In this document: piece after piece, positions 7,719 through 17,255 of the stretch
Layout: each line of letters begins with the position of its first letter
Position numbering within the stretch: the stretch's first letter is position 1
From: CAZGDB01 sp964524705
Lineage (GTDB): Bacteria; Pseudomonadota; Gammaproteobacteria; Berkiellales; Berkiellaceae
Assembly: GCA_964524705.1 (NCBI GenBank)
Contig: CAZGDB010000013.1
Coordinates: forward strand, 1 to 44,354
Length of the DNA: 44,354 nucleotides
Direction of reading: 5' to 3'
Position numbers and translations under genes: made by a program
The notes under the pieces: model-generated
Seen by the model: only the letters and a program-made list of their open reading frames with translations
Databases searched by the model: none
What the model was told of the DNA's origin: nothing

Positions 7719-10197
7719 GTGAGCCCCCATTCCCATTCCATGGAACCTAAATATCTCAAAGATTATAAACCCAGTGATTATCGTATTGAGACTGTAGATC
7801 TTACTTTTGAGTTAGCTGCCGATCAAACGGTTGTAACAGCAGTATTAGCCGTACGTCGGGAAGCTGAGACGGTGGTACCTTTGGTTTTGGATGGAGAAGG
7901 CTTAACACTGAGAAGTATCAAAATTAATAAAAAAGCTTTAGCCGAGAATGCTTACAGCGTAACTCCAGAACGCTTAACGATTTTAGCGCCACCGGCAGAG
8001 TTTGTATTAGAAACACAAGTGGCCTTTTCTTGTAAAAAGACAGAGCTAGAAGGTTTATATGAAACTGAGAGTTTGTTGATTACACAGTGTGAGCCGCATG
8101 GCTTTAGGCATATTACTTATTATTTAGATCGACCGGATGTGTTGGCACGTTTTACCGTTAAACTGATTGCTGATAAATCGACCTATCCAGTATTGTTAGC
8201 GAATGGTCATTGTATTAAAGCCGGCTCCTTAAAAGGGGGAAAACATTACACAGTATGGGAAGACCCGTATCCTAAACCCTGTTATTTATTTGCGTGTGTG
8301 GCAGGCAACTTGGCTGTATTAAAAGATACTTTTGTGACGCAATCAGGGCGTAAGGTAGATTTAGCCTTGTATACACATGGGAAAGAAATTGAAGAGGGGC
8401 ATTATGCTTTGGATGCGCTGAAACGGGCGATGCGTTGGGATGAAGAGGCCTTTGGTAGAGAATATGATTTAGATAATTATGCAATCGTTGCAGTCCATGA
8501 TTTTAATATGGGCGCGATGGAAAATAAAGGGCTGAATGTTTTTAATAGTAAGTATATTTTAGCTAATGACAAGATTGCTACAGATCATGATTATTTAAAT
8601 ATTGAAGCGGTTGTCGGACATGAGTATTTTCATAATTGGACAGGGAATCGAGTGACTTGTCGAGATTGGTTTCAGCTGAGTTTAAAAGAAGGGTTAACGG
8701 TCTTTAGAGAGCAACAGTTTAGTGAATCTCAAGGTTTAGCTTTATGGCACCGGATTGGGCAAGTAGAAACAATTCAAGAAGACCAGTTTGCAGAAGATGA
8801 GGGGCCTTTAGCACATCCTGTACAGCCGCAGTCCTACATTGAAATGAATAATTTTTATACTGTCACAGTTTATGAAAAAGGATCAGAAATTGTACGTATG
8901 CTGCAGACCTTATTAGGTACAGCGGGTTTTAGAAAAGGCATGGATTTATATTTTAAACGCCATGATGGTCATGCAGTGACAGTAGAAGATTTTATTCAGG
9001 CGATGGAACAAGCCAATAATCGAGATTTAAAACAATTTAGACGTTGGTATGAACAAGCAGNNNNNNNNNNNNNATCCAATTGAGAGTCAGTTTATTTTCT
9101 GCTAAGACACCAGGTAAGGTTTATGCTGAAAAAGTGTTGGAATTGACACAAGCAGAACAACAGTTTGTCTTTGATCATATTCCGGAAAATCCCATCCCCT
9201 CTTTTTTAGGAGGGTTTTCAGCGCCGGTGCGTTTAGAGTATGACTATCGGTGGGAAGAGTTGATTTTTATAGCCACCTCAGAGCCGGATCCTTTTAATCA
9301 ATGGCAGGCAGCACAATCTTTGCTAAAACAAATGTTACAGCAAAAAATAGCGGGCAGTGAAAACAGCTTGGCACAAGGACAAGCTTTGAAAGCATTAATT
9401 CAACGAAATGTAAATTCAGATCTGTATGCTTTATCTTTATCCTTGCCGTCTTTTAGTACGATGCTACAGCAATATACTAAAGATGTGCCTATTGCTGCTA
9501 TTTTAAAAGCAGAAGCTGATTTAGAAAAAACGATTGCTACAGATTATGCTTTGACTTTTTTAGAACGGTATCAGCATTATCAANNNNNNNNNNCCCTCAA
9601 GACAGGGCTGCGCGTTGGGCGATGAATACGTGCTTGCGTTATTTGGTGACCAATGAAGCACCAGAATTTATTGAATTAGCTGTTCAGCAATATCGTAATG
9701 CAACGACGATGACTCCGAAGTTAGGTGCCTTGAGTGCGTTATTGTCGGTAGAAACGCCTTGGGGTGAAACGTTGCTCGATGAATTCTGGAAGGAGTTTAA
9801 TCAATATCCTACTTTGGTGGATAAATGGTTCTCTTTACAAGCCAGTGCGAAGACCTTAGGTATTCATCGTGTGAAGCAGTTATTAAAACATCCGGCTTTT
9901 GATTGGAAACGGCCTAATCGGGTTTATGCTTTATTGGGAGGATTCTTTTATGGAAATATGGAACACTTTCATCATGCCTCTGGCTCAGGATATGCGCTCT
10001 TGTTTGAAACGGTTGCACATTTAGATAGTATCAACCCACAAGTGGCGGCAAGATTATTGACGGCATTGGGTTCTTGGCATAATTGGGAAGCAGAACGTCG
10101 TGACTTAATTCAAACTGGGCTAGCGACCTTGGGGCAACAAAAGTTGTCTAAAGGTGTTTATGAGATTGTTCAAAAAAATATCGCTGCAGTAGAATAA
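7719..10197 (+). CDS. pepN: Aminopeptidase N (M1 zinc metallopeptidase), interrupted by two assembly gaps
   Basis: PepN removes N-terminal residues from cytoplasmic peptides. It has the exopeptidase motif GAMEN (265-269) and the zinc motif HEYFH (301-305) with the third ligand E324, the HExxH-X18-E pattern. The start is GTG at 7719, six bases after a full AAGGAG; a TTG further upstream has no such site. Runs of N at 9061-9073 and 9584-9593 break the frame, but residues on both sides continue along E. coli PepN: FRRWYEQA before and IQLRVSLFSAK after the first, then AARWAMNTCLRYL after the second. Compared from memory with E. coli PepN, the first gap hides about 40 codons and the second about 10. 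The gene is therefore judged intact, roughly 870 residues. Confidence 0.93.
9061..9073. other. Assembly gap (13 N) inside pepN
   Basis: The flanking PepN residues suggest that about 120 bases are missing, so the N count does not reflect true length. Confidence 0.85.
9584..9593. other. Assembly gap (10 N) inside pepN
   Basis: The frame differs on the two sides while PepN homology continues. The real missing length is probably a few tens of bases. Confidence 0.85.
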
Positions 10198-10204
10198 AAG
10201 TGGC

Positions 10205-10240
10205 TGACTTATCAGCAATCAAGAGATTGCTGATAAGTCA
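10205..10240. repeat. Perfect 16-bp inverted repeat (hairpin) after pepN
   Basis: TGACTTATCAGCAATC (10205-10220) and its exact complement (10225-10240) are separated by AAGA. The hairpin begins seven bases after the pepN stop. It is followed by AAAATTC instead of a T run on the plus strand, so it is not a standard intrinsic terminator. It could stabilise the pepN mRNA 3' end or act with a factor. Confidence 0.8.
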
Positions 10241-10284
10241 AAAATTCAGTATCCGAAGGATGACCTGAAAGTCAGGGTATGTTA

Positions 10285-10290
10285 TATACT
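10285..10290 (+). promoter_or_regulatory. Possible -10 box of the glutamate dehydrogenase gene
   Basis: TATACT lies 36 bases ahead of the GTG start. No convincing -35 is seen at 16-18 bases, so an activator or a weak promoter is implied. Confidence 0.35.
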
Positions 10291-10325
10291 TACAGAAGTA
10301 GAAAAAGTATATAAGAGGTTTTACG

Positions 10326-13300
10326 GTGGAACAGGCCCATACTGATTTAATTAATAAAGTTATCACACATGTGTTAGAAAAATTGCCAGCTCAGGATGCT
10401 TCGGTGGTCGAAGCATTGATTCGGCAGTACTATACTCATATGGCGCCTGAAGAATTAGCCTCACGTAGCGTTTTAGACCTCTATGGTGCCATGCTGTCGC
10501 ATTGGCAGTACATCAAGGCACGCCAACCAAAAGAACCGCATGTTCGCGTGTATAATCCACAATTTGAGCAGCATGGTTGGCAAACTACACATACAGTTGT
10601 AGAAGTTGTTTATGAAGACGTACCATTTTTGATCGACTCTATACGGATGGAGTTGAACCGTCGTGGTTTTGCGATTCATTGCATGATGCATTTAGGGGGC
10701 AAAAAATTACTCCGTGATGTCAGCGGAAAAGTAGAACTCTTGAGTAATGGCGCTGCAGATGCAAATCATTCCGGTGAAGTGCCGCTTTATATTGAAATTG
10801 ATAAACAAACTAACCCAGCCGTGCTGGTAGATTTAACCAATACTTTAGGGCGCATTTTAACAGATGTAGATACAATTGTGCAGGACTGGTCAAAAATGAC
10901 TCAGAAACTGGCAGACGTCATGCAAGAAGTGTCCACGTATCCGCAGGTAGAAACAGAAGAAGGGGTTGGAGATCAGCAAGAAGTTCTGGCCTTTTTAGCA
11001 TGGCTAAAAGAAAACCATTTTACTTTTTTAGCATACCAATATCTAACGCTGTCTGAATCTGCAGAAGGTCCGATGATCCAAGCAGATCCGACCTTGAGTT
11101 TGGGTATGGAGATACCGGGAGACCATAAAGCACGCCTTTTAAATCAATATCCTGAACAAGCAAAAATGGTCGCTTTATCCCCTAATATTTTATTATTATT
11201 GGGTAAAACCAGTACGATGTCGACGATTCATAGACCTACTTATACGGATTTTGTGTCTATTAAACGCTTTAAAGACGGCAAAGTGATTGGTGAGCATCGA
11301 TTTATAGGGTTATATACGGCAGCAGCTTATCATAGTAGCCCACGTCATATTCCATTATTACGATGCAAAATTAAAAATATTTTAAAGTTGGCAGGGCTCA
11401 CTGAAAAAGGCCATGAAGGTAAAGATCTGATTAATATTTTAGAAACTTTACCACGTGATGATTTGTTTCAAGCTTCTGAGCAAGAGTTATATACTTTAGC
11501 CGTTGGGATTTTGCAATTACAAGAACGCCAACGTGTACGCTTGTTTGTGCGTTCTGATTTATATTGCCGTTTTTATTCTTGTTTGGTTTATATTCCACGT
11601 GAAAGATTTAATTCTGAGTTGCGTGAAAAAATGCAAAACATTTTAATGAGTAATTTGCATGGGAGTAGTGTGACTTTTGAAACTCGTTTTTCAGAATCTG
11701 TATTGGCGCGAGTGCATTTTATTGTGCGCACGAGCCCCCATCATTGGATGGATTTTGATATTGCTGATATTGAACGACAATTAGTGGAAGCTTTTAGAAG
11801 CTGGCAAGATGATTTACATTTAGCGCTGATTGACGGATTTGGGGAAGAAAAAGGGAATGACCTTTTTCAAAAATATCAAAATGCATTTCCAGTTGCCTAT
11901 ATTAATGATTTTATGGCCAGGCATGCGGTTTATGATATCCAGCATATTGAATCTTTGAATGCTGAAAAACCTTTATCGATGACTTTTTATCGATCTTTGG
12001 AAGATCAAAGTCTGCGTTTTAAAATTTTTCAACCTAAAAATCCTATCCCACTTTCTGATATTATTCCCATGTTGGAATTTATGGGGTTAAAAGTTATCCA
12101 TGAACGTCCTTATCAGATGGTATTAACCGATGGAACAACAGTTTGGATTAATGATTTTAGAATGACTTTAGATGCTGGTGGTGAAACACTAGATGTTGAA
12201 AAAGTGAAAGATAAATTTCAGGATGTGTTTTTTCAGGTCTGGCATGGACGCATGGAAAGTGATGGCTTTAATCGTTTAGTGCTTCGCGCAGGTTTATCCT
12301 GGCAAACGATTACTATGTTTAGAGCGTATGCAAAACATTTTTGGCAAACGGGTTTTACGTTTACACAAAGTTATGTTGAAAATACTTTAGCACATTATCC
12401 GGCTATTACAGAGGCTTTAGCGCATTTGTTTATGACGCGTTTTAATCCGGCTTTATCAGAAGAAACACGTAAAAAAGGGCAAGCGGAGTGTTTGGAGTTA
12501 ATTGAAAGTGAACTTGATAAAGTAGCAAACTTAGATGAAGACCGTATCTTGAGGCGTTATAAAGATACGATATTAGCGACACTGAGAACGACATTCTTTC
12601 AAATGGATGTGAATGGTAAAGAAAAAAATTATTTAGCCTTTAAGTTTGATCCTAAAGCTATTCCAGATTTACCGTTGCCACGTCCTATGTTTGAAATTTT
12701 TGTATATTCCCCGAGAGTAGAAGGCGTGCATTTGCGTGCTGCAAAAGTAGCGCGTGGTGGATTACGTTGGTCAGATAGACGAGAAGATTTTAGAACTGAG
12801 GTTTTAGGGTTAATGAAAGCCCAACAAGTTAAAAATGCTGTGATTGTTCCTATGGGTGCAAAGGGTGGATTTTATCCTAAGTTGTTGTCCAGTTGTTTAG
12901 GTCGCGAAGCAATTATGGCTGAGGCTATTACGTGCTATCAGATGTTTATCTCAGCGTTATTAGACTTAACGGATAATTTAGTTCATGGTGAAATTGACCC
13001 ACCTAAAGATTTAGTGGCTTATGATGAGCCAGATCCTTATTTGGTGGTTGCAGCAGATAAAGGAACTGCGACGTTCTCAGATATTGCGAATAAAATATCT
13101 TTAGACCGTAATTTTTGGTTAAAAGATGCGTTTGCTTCAGGTGGTTCTGTGGGGTATGACCATAAAAAGATGGGGATTACTGCAAAAGGTGCTTGGGAGT
13201 CTGTTAAGCGACATTTCCAAGAATTGGGAATTAATCCAGAAGAAACTGATTTTACGGCAATTGGGATTGGGGATTTGAGCGGGGATGTATTTGGGAATGG

Positions 13301-15155
13301 TTTATTATTGTCCCAGCATTACAAGATGGTTGCAGCTTTTAATCATATGCATATCTTTTTAGATCCAGACCCAGATCCGAGTGTCAGCTTTAGAGAACGT
13401 AAACGTTTATTTGATTTGCCACGTTCTGCGTGGTCTGATTATGATGCTACCTTGATTTCCAAAGGTGGCGGAATCTTCTTACGTTCTGCAAAATCGATTC
13501 CTATTACGCCACAGGTCCGCAAAGTATTAGGCCTGAAAAAAGAAATAGAGAGCATGGAGCCTAATGCTTTAATACAAGCGATTTTAAAAGCGCCTGTAGA
13601 TCTGCTATGGAATGGTGGGATAGGGACATATGTGAAATCTAGTCGAGAATCTCATACTGATGTTGGGGACAGAACCAATGATGGCGTTCGTATTAACGGC
13701 AAAGATTTGCGTTGCAAAATTGTGGCTGAAGGGGGCAACCTGGGGATGACTCAGTTAGGCCGTATTGAGTATGCCTTATTAGGTGGACGCTTGAATACGG
13801 ACTCTATTGATAACTCTGCTGGGGTTGATTGTTCTGATCATGAAGTGAATATTAAAATCTTGCTGAATAATGTGATGGAAAGCGGTGAGTTAACTGAAAA
13901 ACAACGTCTGGAACTGTTAGCTCAGATGACAGATGAAGTTTCCACGTTGGTTTTACAAGATAATCGCAGTCAAAATGAAGCGATTAGCTTGGCAGAAGCA
14001 AATGCTAGCATTAACTTAGATATGCACTATCGCATGATTCAAGCTTTAGAACGCGAAGGTAAATTAGATCGCGCGATTGAGTTTTTACCTGATAGAGATG
14101 CAGTAGAAGCTCGTCGTCAAAGTGGTAAAGGTCTGACAAGACCTGAATTATCAGTTTTATTGTCGTATGCTAAAAATATTTTACAGGAAGGCATCTTATT
14201 GACAGATTTGCCTGAAGATCCGTATTTGTTAGAAATGGTTGCTTTAGCTTTTCCTCGTGTTTTGAAAGAAAAATACGCGGCGTTTATGCAACAGCATCGC
14301 TTACGTCGTGAAATTATTGCGACACAGTTAAGTAACTGTATTGTAAATGAAATGGGGATTAATTTTATCCAACGTTTACAAGATGAAACTGGGGCATTGG
14401 TTGCCGATATTATTCGTGCCTATATGTCTACGCGTGAAATTTTTGAAGTGGTCGAATTACGTAATGCAATCAATAATTTAGGGGTGCAAGTACCGTTTGC
14501 AGTCCAAATTGATATGCTTTCAGAGGTGAATCGTTTTGCGCGTCGTATTACCCGTTGGTTAGTCTGTAATCGTCCTGGGCAAGAAATTGAAAAAACCATT
14601 CAAAGCTTAAAGCCGGGCGTGCTTCATATTATTGCAGGTATTCGACATGCGATATCTGGGGTTGCGCAAGACACCATGGAGACTACTGCAAAAGGTTATA
14701 TCGAGGCAGGTGTGCCTGAAGGCTTGGCTTATCAGGTCGCCAGCCTGTTTGCAATGTTCTCAGCGCCAGATATCGTAGAAGCTGCGGTAGAAGGTGGTGT
14801 GAATGTAGACAAAGTGATGCAGCTGTATTTCTTGCTCAGTACTCGCCTCAAGTTAGGCTGGTATCGCGAACAAATTAAAGCACATCCAGTCCGTCATCAT
14901 TGGGATTCTTTAGCCAGAGCAGCCTTACGTGACGATCTGGATAAGTATCAGCGGAATTTAACTTTGCATGTGTTAAGACAGAATGCAAATCACGAGGACT
15001 TACAACATAAAGTGGATAATTGGGTGCTACATAATGCTAAAGTTATTGAAAGATGGCAGCGGCTAACTGCAGAATTAAAAGCTAGTACACAGAAAGAATT
15101 CATTATGTTTGCAGTTGCACTCAGAGAATTAATAGAGATGATGCATACGGCGTAA
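10326..15155 (+). CDS. gdhB: NAD-specific glutamate dehydrogenase, large (180 kDa) class
   Basis: This 1609-residue enzyme oxidises glutamate to 2-oxoglutarate and ammonia with NAD+, feeding amino-acid carbon into the TCA cycle. The length equals the GDH-180 family (about 1600). The N-terminal 700 residues carry the ACT-like regulatory regions of this class. The catalytic domain contains KVARGGLRWSDRREDFRTE (from about 807), KGGFYPK with the substrate-binding Lys (about K846), and the dinucleotide-fold GIGDLSGDVFGNG (about 980-992). The start is GTG at 10326 with AGAGG (10314-10318) seven bases upstream. It is cytoplasmic. It sits next to pepN, which yields free amino acids, although a hairpin separates the two genes. 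The call is certain. Confidence 0.97.
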   Translation: MEQAHTDLINKVITHVLEKLPAQDASVVEALIRQYYTHMAPEELASRSVLDLYGAMLSHWQYIKARQPKEPHVRVYNPQFEQHGWQTTHTVVEVVYEDVPFLIDSIRMELNRRGFAIHCMMHLGGKKLLRDVSGKVELLSNGAADANHSGEVPLYIEIDKQTNPAVLVDLTNTLGRILTDVDTIVQDWSKMTQKLADVMQEVSTYPQVETEEGVGDQQEVLAFLAWLKENHFTFLAYQYLTLSESAEGPMIQADPTLSLGMEIPGDHKARLLNQYPEQAKMVALSPNILLLLGKTSTMSTIHRPTYTDFVSIKRFKDGKVIGEHRFIGLYTAAAYHSSPRHIPLLRCKIKNILKLAGLTEKGHEGKDLINILETLPRDDLFQASEQELYTLAVGILQLQERQRVRLFVRSDLYCRFYSCLVYIPRERFNSELREKMQNILMSNLHGSSVTFETRFSESVLARVHFIVRTSPHHWMDFDIADIERQLVEAFRSWQDDLHLALIDGFGEEKGNDLFQKYQNAFPVAYINDFMARHAVYDIQHIESLNAEKPLSMTFYRSLEDQSLRFKIFQPKNPIPLSDIIPMLEFMGLKVIHERPYQMVLTDGTTVWINDFRMTLDAGGETLDVEKVKDKFQDVFFQVWHGRMESDGFNRLVLRAGLSWQTITMFRAYAKHFWQTGFTFTQSYVENTLAHYPAITEALAHLFMTRFNPALSEETRKKGQAECLELIESELDKVANLDEDRILRRYKDTILATLRTTFFQMDVNGKEKNYLAFKFDPKAIPDLPLPRPMFEIFVYSPRVEGVHLRAAKVARGGLRWSDRREDFRTEVLGLMKAQQVKNAVIVPMGAKGGFYPKLLSSCLGREAIMAEAITCYQMFISALLDLTDNLVHGEIDPPKDLVAYDEPDPYLVVAADKGTATFSDIANKISLDRNFWLKDAFASGGSVGYDHKKMGITAKGAWESVKRHFQELGINPEETDFTAIGIGDLSGDVFGNGLLLSQHYKMVAAFNHMHIFLDPDPDPSVSFRERKRLFDLPRSAWSDYDATLISKGGGIFLRSAKSIPITPQVRKVLGLKKEIESMEPNALIQAILKAPVDLLWNGGIGTYVKSSRESHTDVGDRTNDGVRINGKDLRCKIVAEGGNLGMTQLGRIEYALLGGRLNTDSIDNSAGVDCSDHEVNIKILLNNVMESGELTEKQRLELLAQMTDEVSTLVLQDNRSQNEAISLAEANASINLDMHYRMIQALEREGKLDRAIEFLPDRDAVEARRQSGKGLTRPELSVLLSYAKNILQEGILLTDLPEDPYLLEMVALAFPRVLKEKYAAFMQQHRLRREIIATQLSNCIVNEMGINFIQRLQDETGALVADIIRAYMSTREIFEVVELRNAINNLGVQVPFAVQIDMLSEVNRFARRITRWLVCNRPGQEIEKTIQSLKPGVLHIIAGIRHAISGVAQDTMETTAKGYIEAGVPEGLAYQVASLFAMFSAPDIVEAAVEGGVNVDKVMQLYFLLSTRLKLGWYREQIKAHPVRHHWDSLARAALRDDLDKYQRNLTLHVLRQNANHEDLQHKVDNWVLHNAKVIERWQRLTAELKASTQKEFIMFAVALRELIEMMHTA

Positions 15156-15177
15156 CTTTGCGTATGCACGCTTATTT

Positions 15178-15208
15178 TTGACACATATTTGGGAAATGTA
15201 TCCATACT
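15178..15208 (+). promoter_or_regulatory. Promoter with perfect -35 ahead of the 15244 gene
   Basis: A perfect TTGACA (15178-15183) is followed by CATACT (15203-15208) at a long 19-base spacing. The TTG of this -35 could be misread as the start of a longer frame; its use as a promoter supports the downstream ATG. Confidence 0.5.
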
Positions 15209-15243
15209 TAAAACTGAGATTAATTGGTTTTAGGATGGTGCCT

Positions 15244-16275
15244 ATGGAACCCCTGGATGATCGTCTGTCTTCTCGTACGTTACTAACGTTGGCAGACGCT
15301 TTAGAAAAATATGGATTGTACTTTGATAGTGCACGTTACCGCTTTTTTTATCAATGGACGACTGAATTTGAGGCAACTCTGGAAGTTTCCAGGGATTGCT
15401 TTAGATGTGCACAACAAGCTAGACAATTGGCATTAGGTCTATTAACCGTTCATGGGGAAAAGAAAATCCAACTGATGAACTCTTTTTTGGATCGCCTACA
15501 GGGGATGTCTAGAGAACGTAATCATTGGAACTATGCAGAACGTGCTGCTTGGCGATATCATCCTGCACGTAGATCTTTAGATGCTTTGGTAGAACCTTTT
15601 TCTCGTTTTTTAAGCACTGATAGCACTATGAATACGGCAAGTTTATTAATGGCCGCTGAAATTCCTGCTACGGGCTTTATTAGAGATTGTTTTATTGATA
15701 GGCCACTACAACCTACTTTTTTACAAAAAATATTGAACAATTTAGGTTTGTGGAAACATCAGACCTTACCTGATGCATTGAGCGCACAAAAAATACAATT
15801 ACTGTTAGATTTATCACAAGCACAAGGCAAAGATAGTGTTTATTTTAGTTTAGGAACAATGATTTTAGCGGGGCGCTGGTTGAATAGTATGATTCAAGCA
15901 CCTACTTTTCAAAAATTAGATCCTGTCTTACGTAATCATTATTTACGATATGCAACATTGTTTAATCAATTTCAACACGCCATGGTGATTGCACAAGGCG
16001 CTAGAGAAGTGACTTATTTTGCGATACCTTTAAAAGAAACTCTTTTAGAACAACCTAAAATTGCGATGCAGGTATTACAACAATTTTCACAATTGTTAAT
16101 TCAAGCACAAGCGGCAGAAGCTACAGCCCTTGAAAGCCCTCAGGCTTCTGTGGCCTGGCCGGGTGCACCTAAGCCAAAAGCTGTGGCACCACAACCTGAA
16201 ATGGCAGTGGCAGCAACGACTTCTCGTGCGACAATGATGCCGAGTGGGAGTAGACCGCCGAAACCCAATCGTTAA
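15244..16275 (+). CDS. Unrecognised helical protein with Ala/Pro-rich tail (343 aa)
   Basis: No family is recognised. The chosen ATG at 15244 (MEPLDDRLSSRT) has AGGA (15231-15234) nine bases upstream. In-frame starts at 15178 (TTG), 15196 and 15235 are less likely, because the first overlaps a TTGACA promoter box and the others lack a ribosome site. Residues 1 to about 290 look mostly alpha-helical, rich in Leu, Gln, Arg and aromatics, with no signal peptide or membrane segment. The last 50 residues turn into low-complexity Ala/Pro/Ser (GAPKPKAVAPQPE, then SGSRPPKPNR). It is the first of several unfamiliar, effector-like proteins around korAB. An injected-effector role is speculation. Confidence 0.7.
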   Translation: MEPLDDRLSSRTLLTLADALEKYGLYFDSARYRFFYQWTTEFEATLEVSRDCFRCAQQARQLALGLLTVHGEKKIQLMNSFLDRLQGMSRERNHWNYAERAAWRYHPARRSLDALVEPFSRFLSTDSTMNTASLLMAAEIPATGFIRDCFIDRPLQPTFLQKILNNLGLWKHQTLPDALSAQKIQLLLDLSQAQGKDSVYFSLGTMILAGRWLNSMIQAPTFQKLDPVLRNHYLRYATLFNQFQHAMVIAQGAREVTYFAIPLKETLLEQPKIAMQVLQQFSQLLIQAQAAEATALESPQASVAWPGAPKPKAVAPQPEMAVAATTSRATMMPSGSRPPKPNR

Positions 16276-16332
16276 GATAGGTGAAAGTAGGGAAGATTCA
16301 AGGGGCTTTTTAGAATGGGATTGTATGTTGGG

Positions 16333-16349
16333 AAGGTAAATGTTACCTT
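16333..16349. repeat. Short palindrome upstream of the ankyrin-membrane gene
   Basis: AAGGTAA-ATG-TTACCTT is a perfect 7-bp inverted repeat, 24 bases before the start codon at 16373. It may be an operator or a weak attenuator; only three T's follow it. Confidence 0.4.
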
Positions 16350-16372
16350 TCAGACATATTTGGAGGTATAAA

Positions 16373-17187
16373 ATGAGAGAACAAGAAAATAAAAAGGCAT
16401 ACTCAAGAAAAGAGTTATACGAAGNNNNNNNNNNCAAGCCCAGGCAGTGGTTAGCGCTCAAGAAGCTAAATTAGCAGAACTGAGACGTGGTTCTCGTCCG
16501 GAAGAATTGCAAGTTCAGGCGACGGCGGTTTCTAATGCTGAATTAGCTAAAGCAGAGGCGGAAAGAAATATTGAAACTGTTAAAAAAGCAATTGAGTACG
16601 GTGTGGAGCTTAATAGTAATTCTGGCCTCGATTTTCCTTTAAGGGAAGCTATACGAAATGCTTACGGTAGCACAAATGATGAAAACCTTAGGGTGGCTCT
16701 TGATATCATTACGTTATTGGTAGAACATGGTGCAGATATTAATAAGTGCTATGATCCTGATAGTCGCAAGACTATGTTTGATTTTGCTAATAATTACAAC
16801 GAAAATGATTCTTTATTAAAAGAAAAGGTTTTAGATCGTTTAGATCCATTGCGGTTACTACGTTCATTGCGGTTACGACGTTGGCCGGTTCTTAAATATG
16901 GCATCACTATTGGTGTGATTATGGGTGCCATAGGGGCAGCGGTTGCTACACCGGTTGTAGCGGCCATTGTTGCTGTCGTTGCTTTTGTGGTGAGTCGTTT
17001 GGTGATGTGGGGTCGCAATAAAGCCATGACTAAACATTATGATGCAGCGGTTCAAGCACGATTAGCACAGGAAACTCCAAGCTTATCAAAGCCACCTGCC
17101 ACCGCTCCTGGACTGCGTACTGATCCTTCTCCTCCTCCTTCTTCTCCTCCTCAGCCCCCTTCTTCTTCCTCACGTCCTACTCCATAG
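16373..17187 (+). CDS. Ankyrin-like protein with membrane hairpin and Pro/Ser tail, interrupted by an assembly gap
   Basis: ATG at 16373 follows a strong GGAGGT. It starts a frame that meets ten N at 16425-16434 and resumes in another phase (QAQAVVSAQEAKLAELRRG), so the two parts are one gene with unknown missing length. After an Ala/Glu-rich coiled segment there are one or two ankyrin-like repeats (IITLLVEHGADINKCYDPDS). Next come an Arg/Leu-rich stretch made by an 18-base tandem duplication, a Gly/Ala/Val membrane segment of about 36 residues (probably two passes, about 16899-17007), and a tail of Pro/Ser (DPSPPPSSPPQPPSSSS). This architecture resembles host-directed ankyrin proteins of intracellular bacteria. 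Function is unknown. Confidence 0.75.
16425..16434. other. Assembly gap (10 N)
   Basis: The gap splits the ankyrin-membrane gene near its start. The phase shift across it shows that the true length is not ten bases, unless the gene is frameshifted. Confidence 0.8.
16847..16882 (+). repeat. 18-bp tandem duplication inside the ankyrin-membrane gene
   Basis: CATTGCGGTTACTACGTT (16847-16864) is followed directly by the same 18-mer with one change (T to G). It encodes the repeated basic/hydrophobic LRLLRS-LRLRRW stretch just before the membrane segment. Confidence 0.9.
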
Positions 17188-17197
17188 GCCTACAGCA

Positions 17198-17226
17198 CCT
17201 GGGCGTTGCAAAACGCCTGGGTTCCT
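17198..17226 (+). terminator. Hairpin, probable terminator after the ankyrin-membrane gene
   Basis: CCTGGGCGTT (17198-17207), loop GCAA and AACGCCTGGG (17212-17221) form a 10-bp stem with two G-U pairs. A weak T tract (TTCCTGTT) follows. Confidence 0.55.
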
Positions 17227-17255
17227 GTTAGGATTTTCCAGTTCTGCAACTAAAA

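Noticed and set aside
11000..15100. Minus-strand open frames inside the glutamate dehydrogenase and other long genes
   Set aside because: They lie opposite well-conserved coding sequence, have no ribosome sites, and encode no recognisable domains.
15178..15243. N-terminal extension of the 343-aa unknown protein from TTG 15178
   Set aside because: The TTG is part of a perfect TTGACA -35 box, and a better ribosome site precedes ATG 15244.
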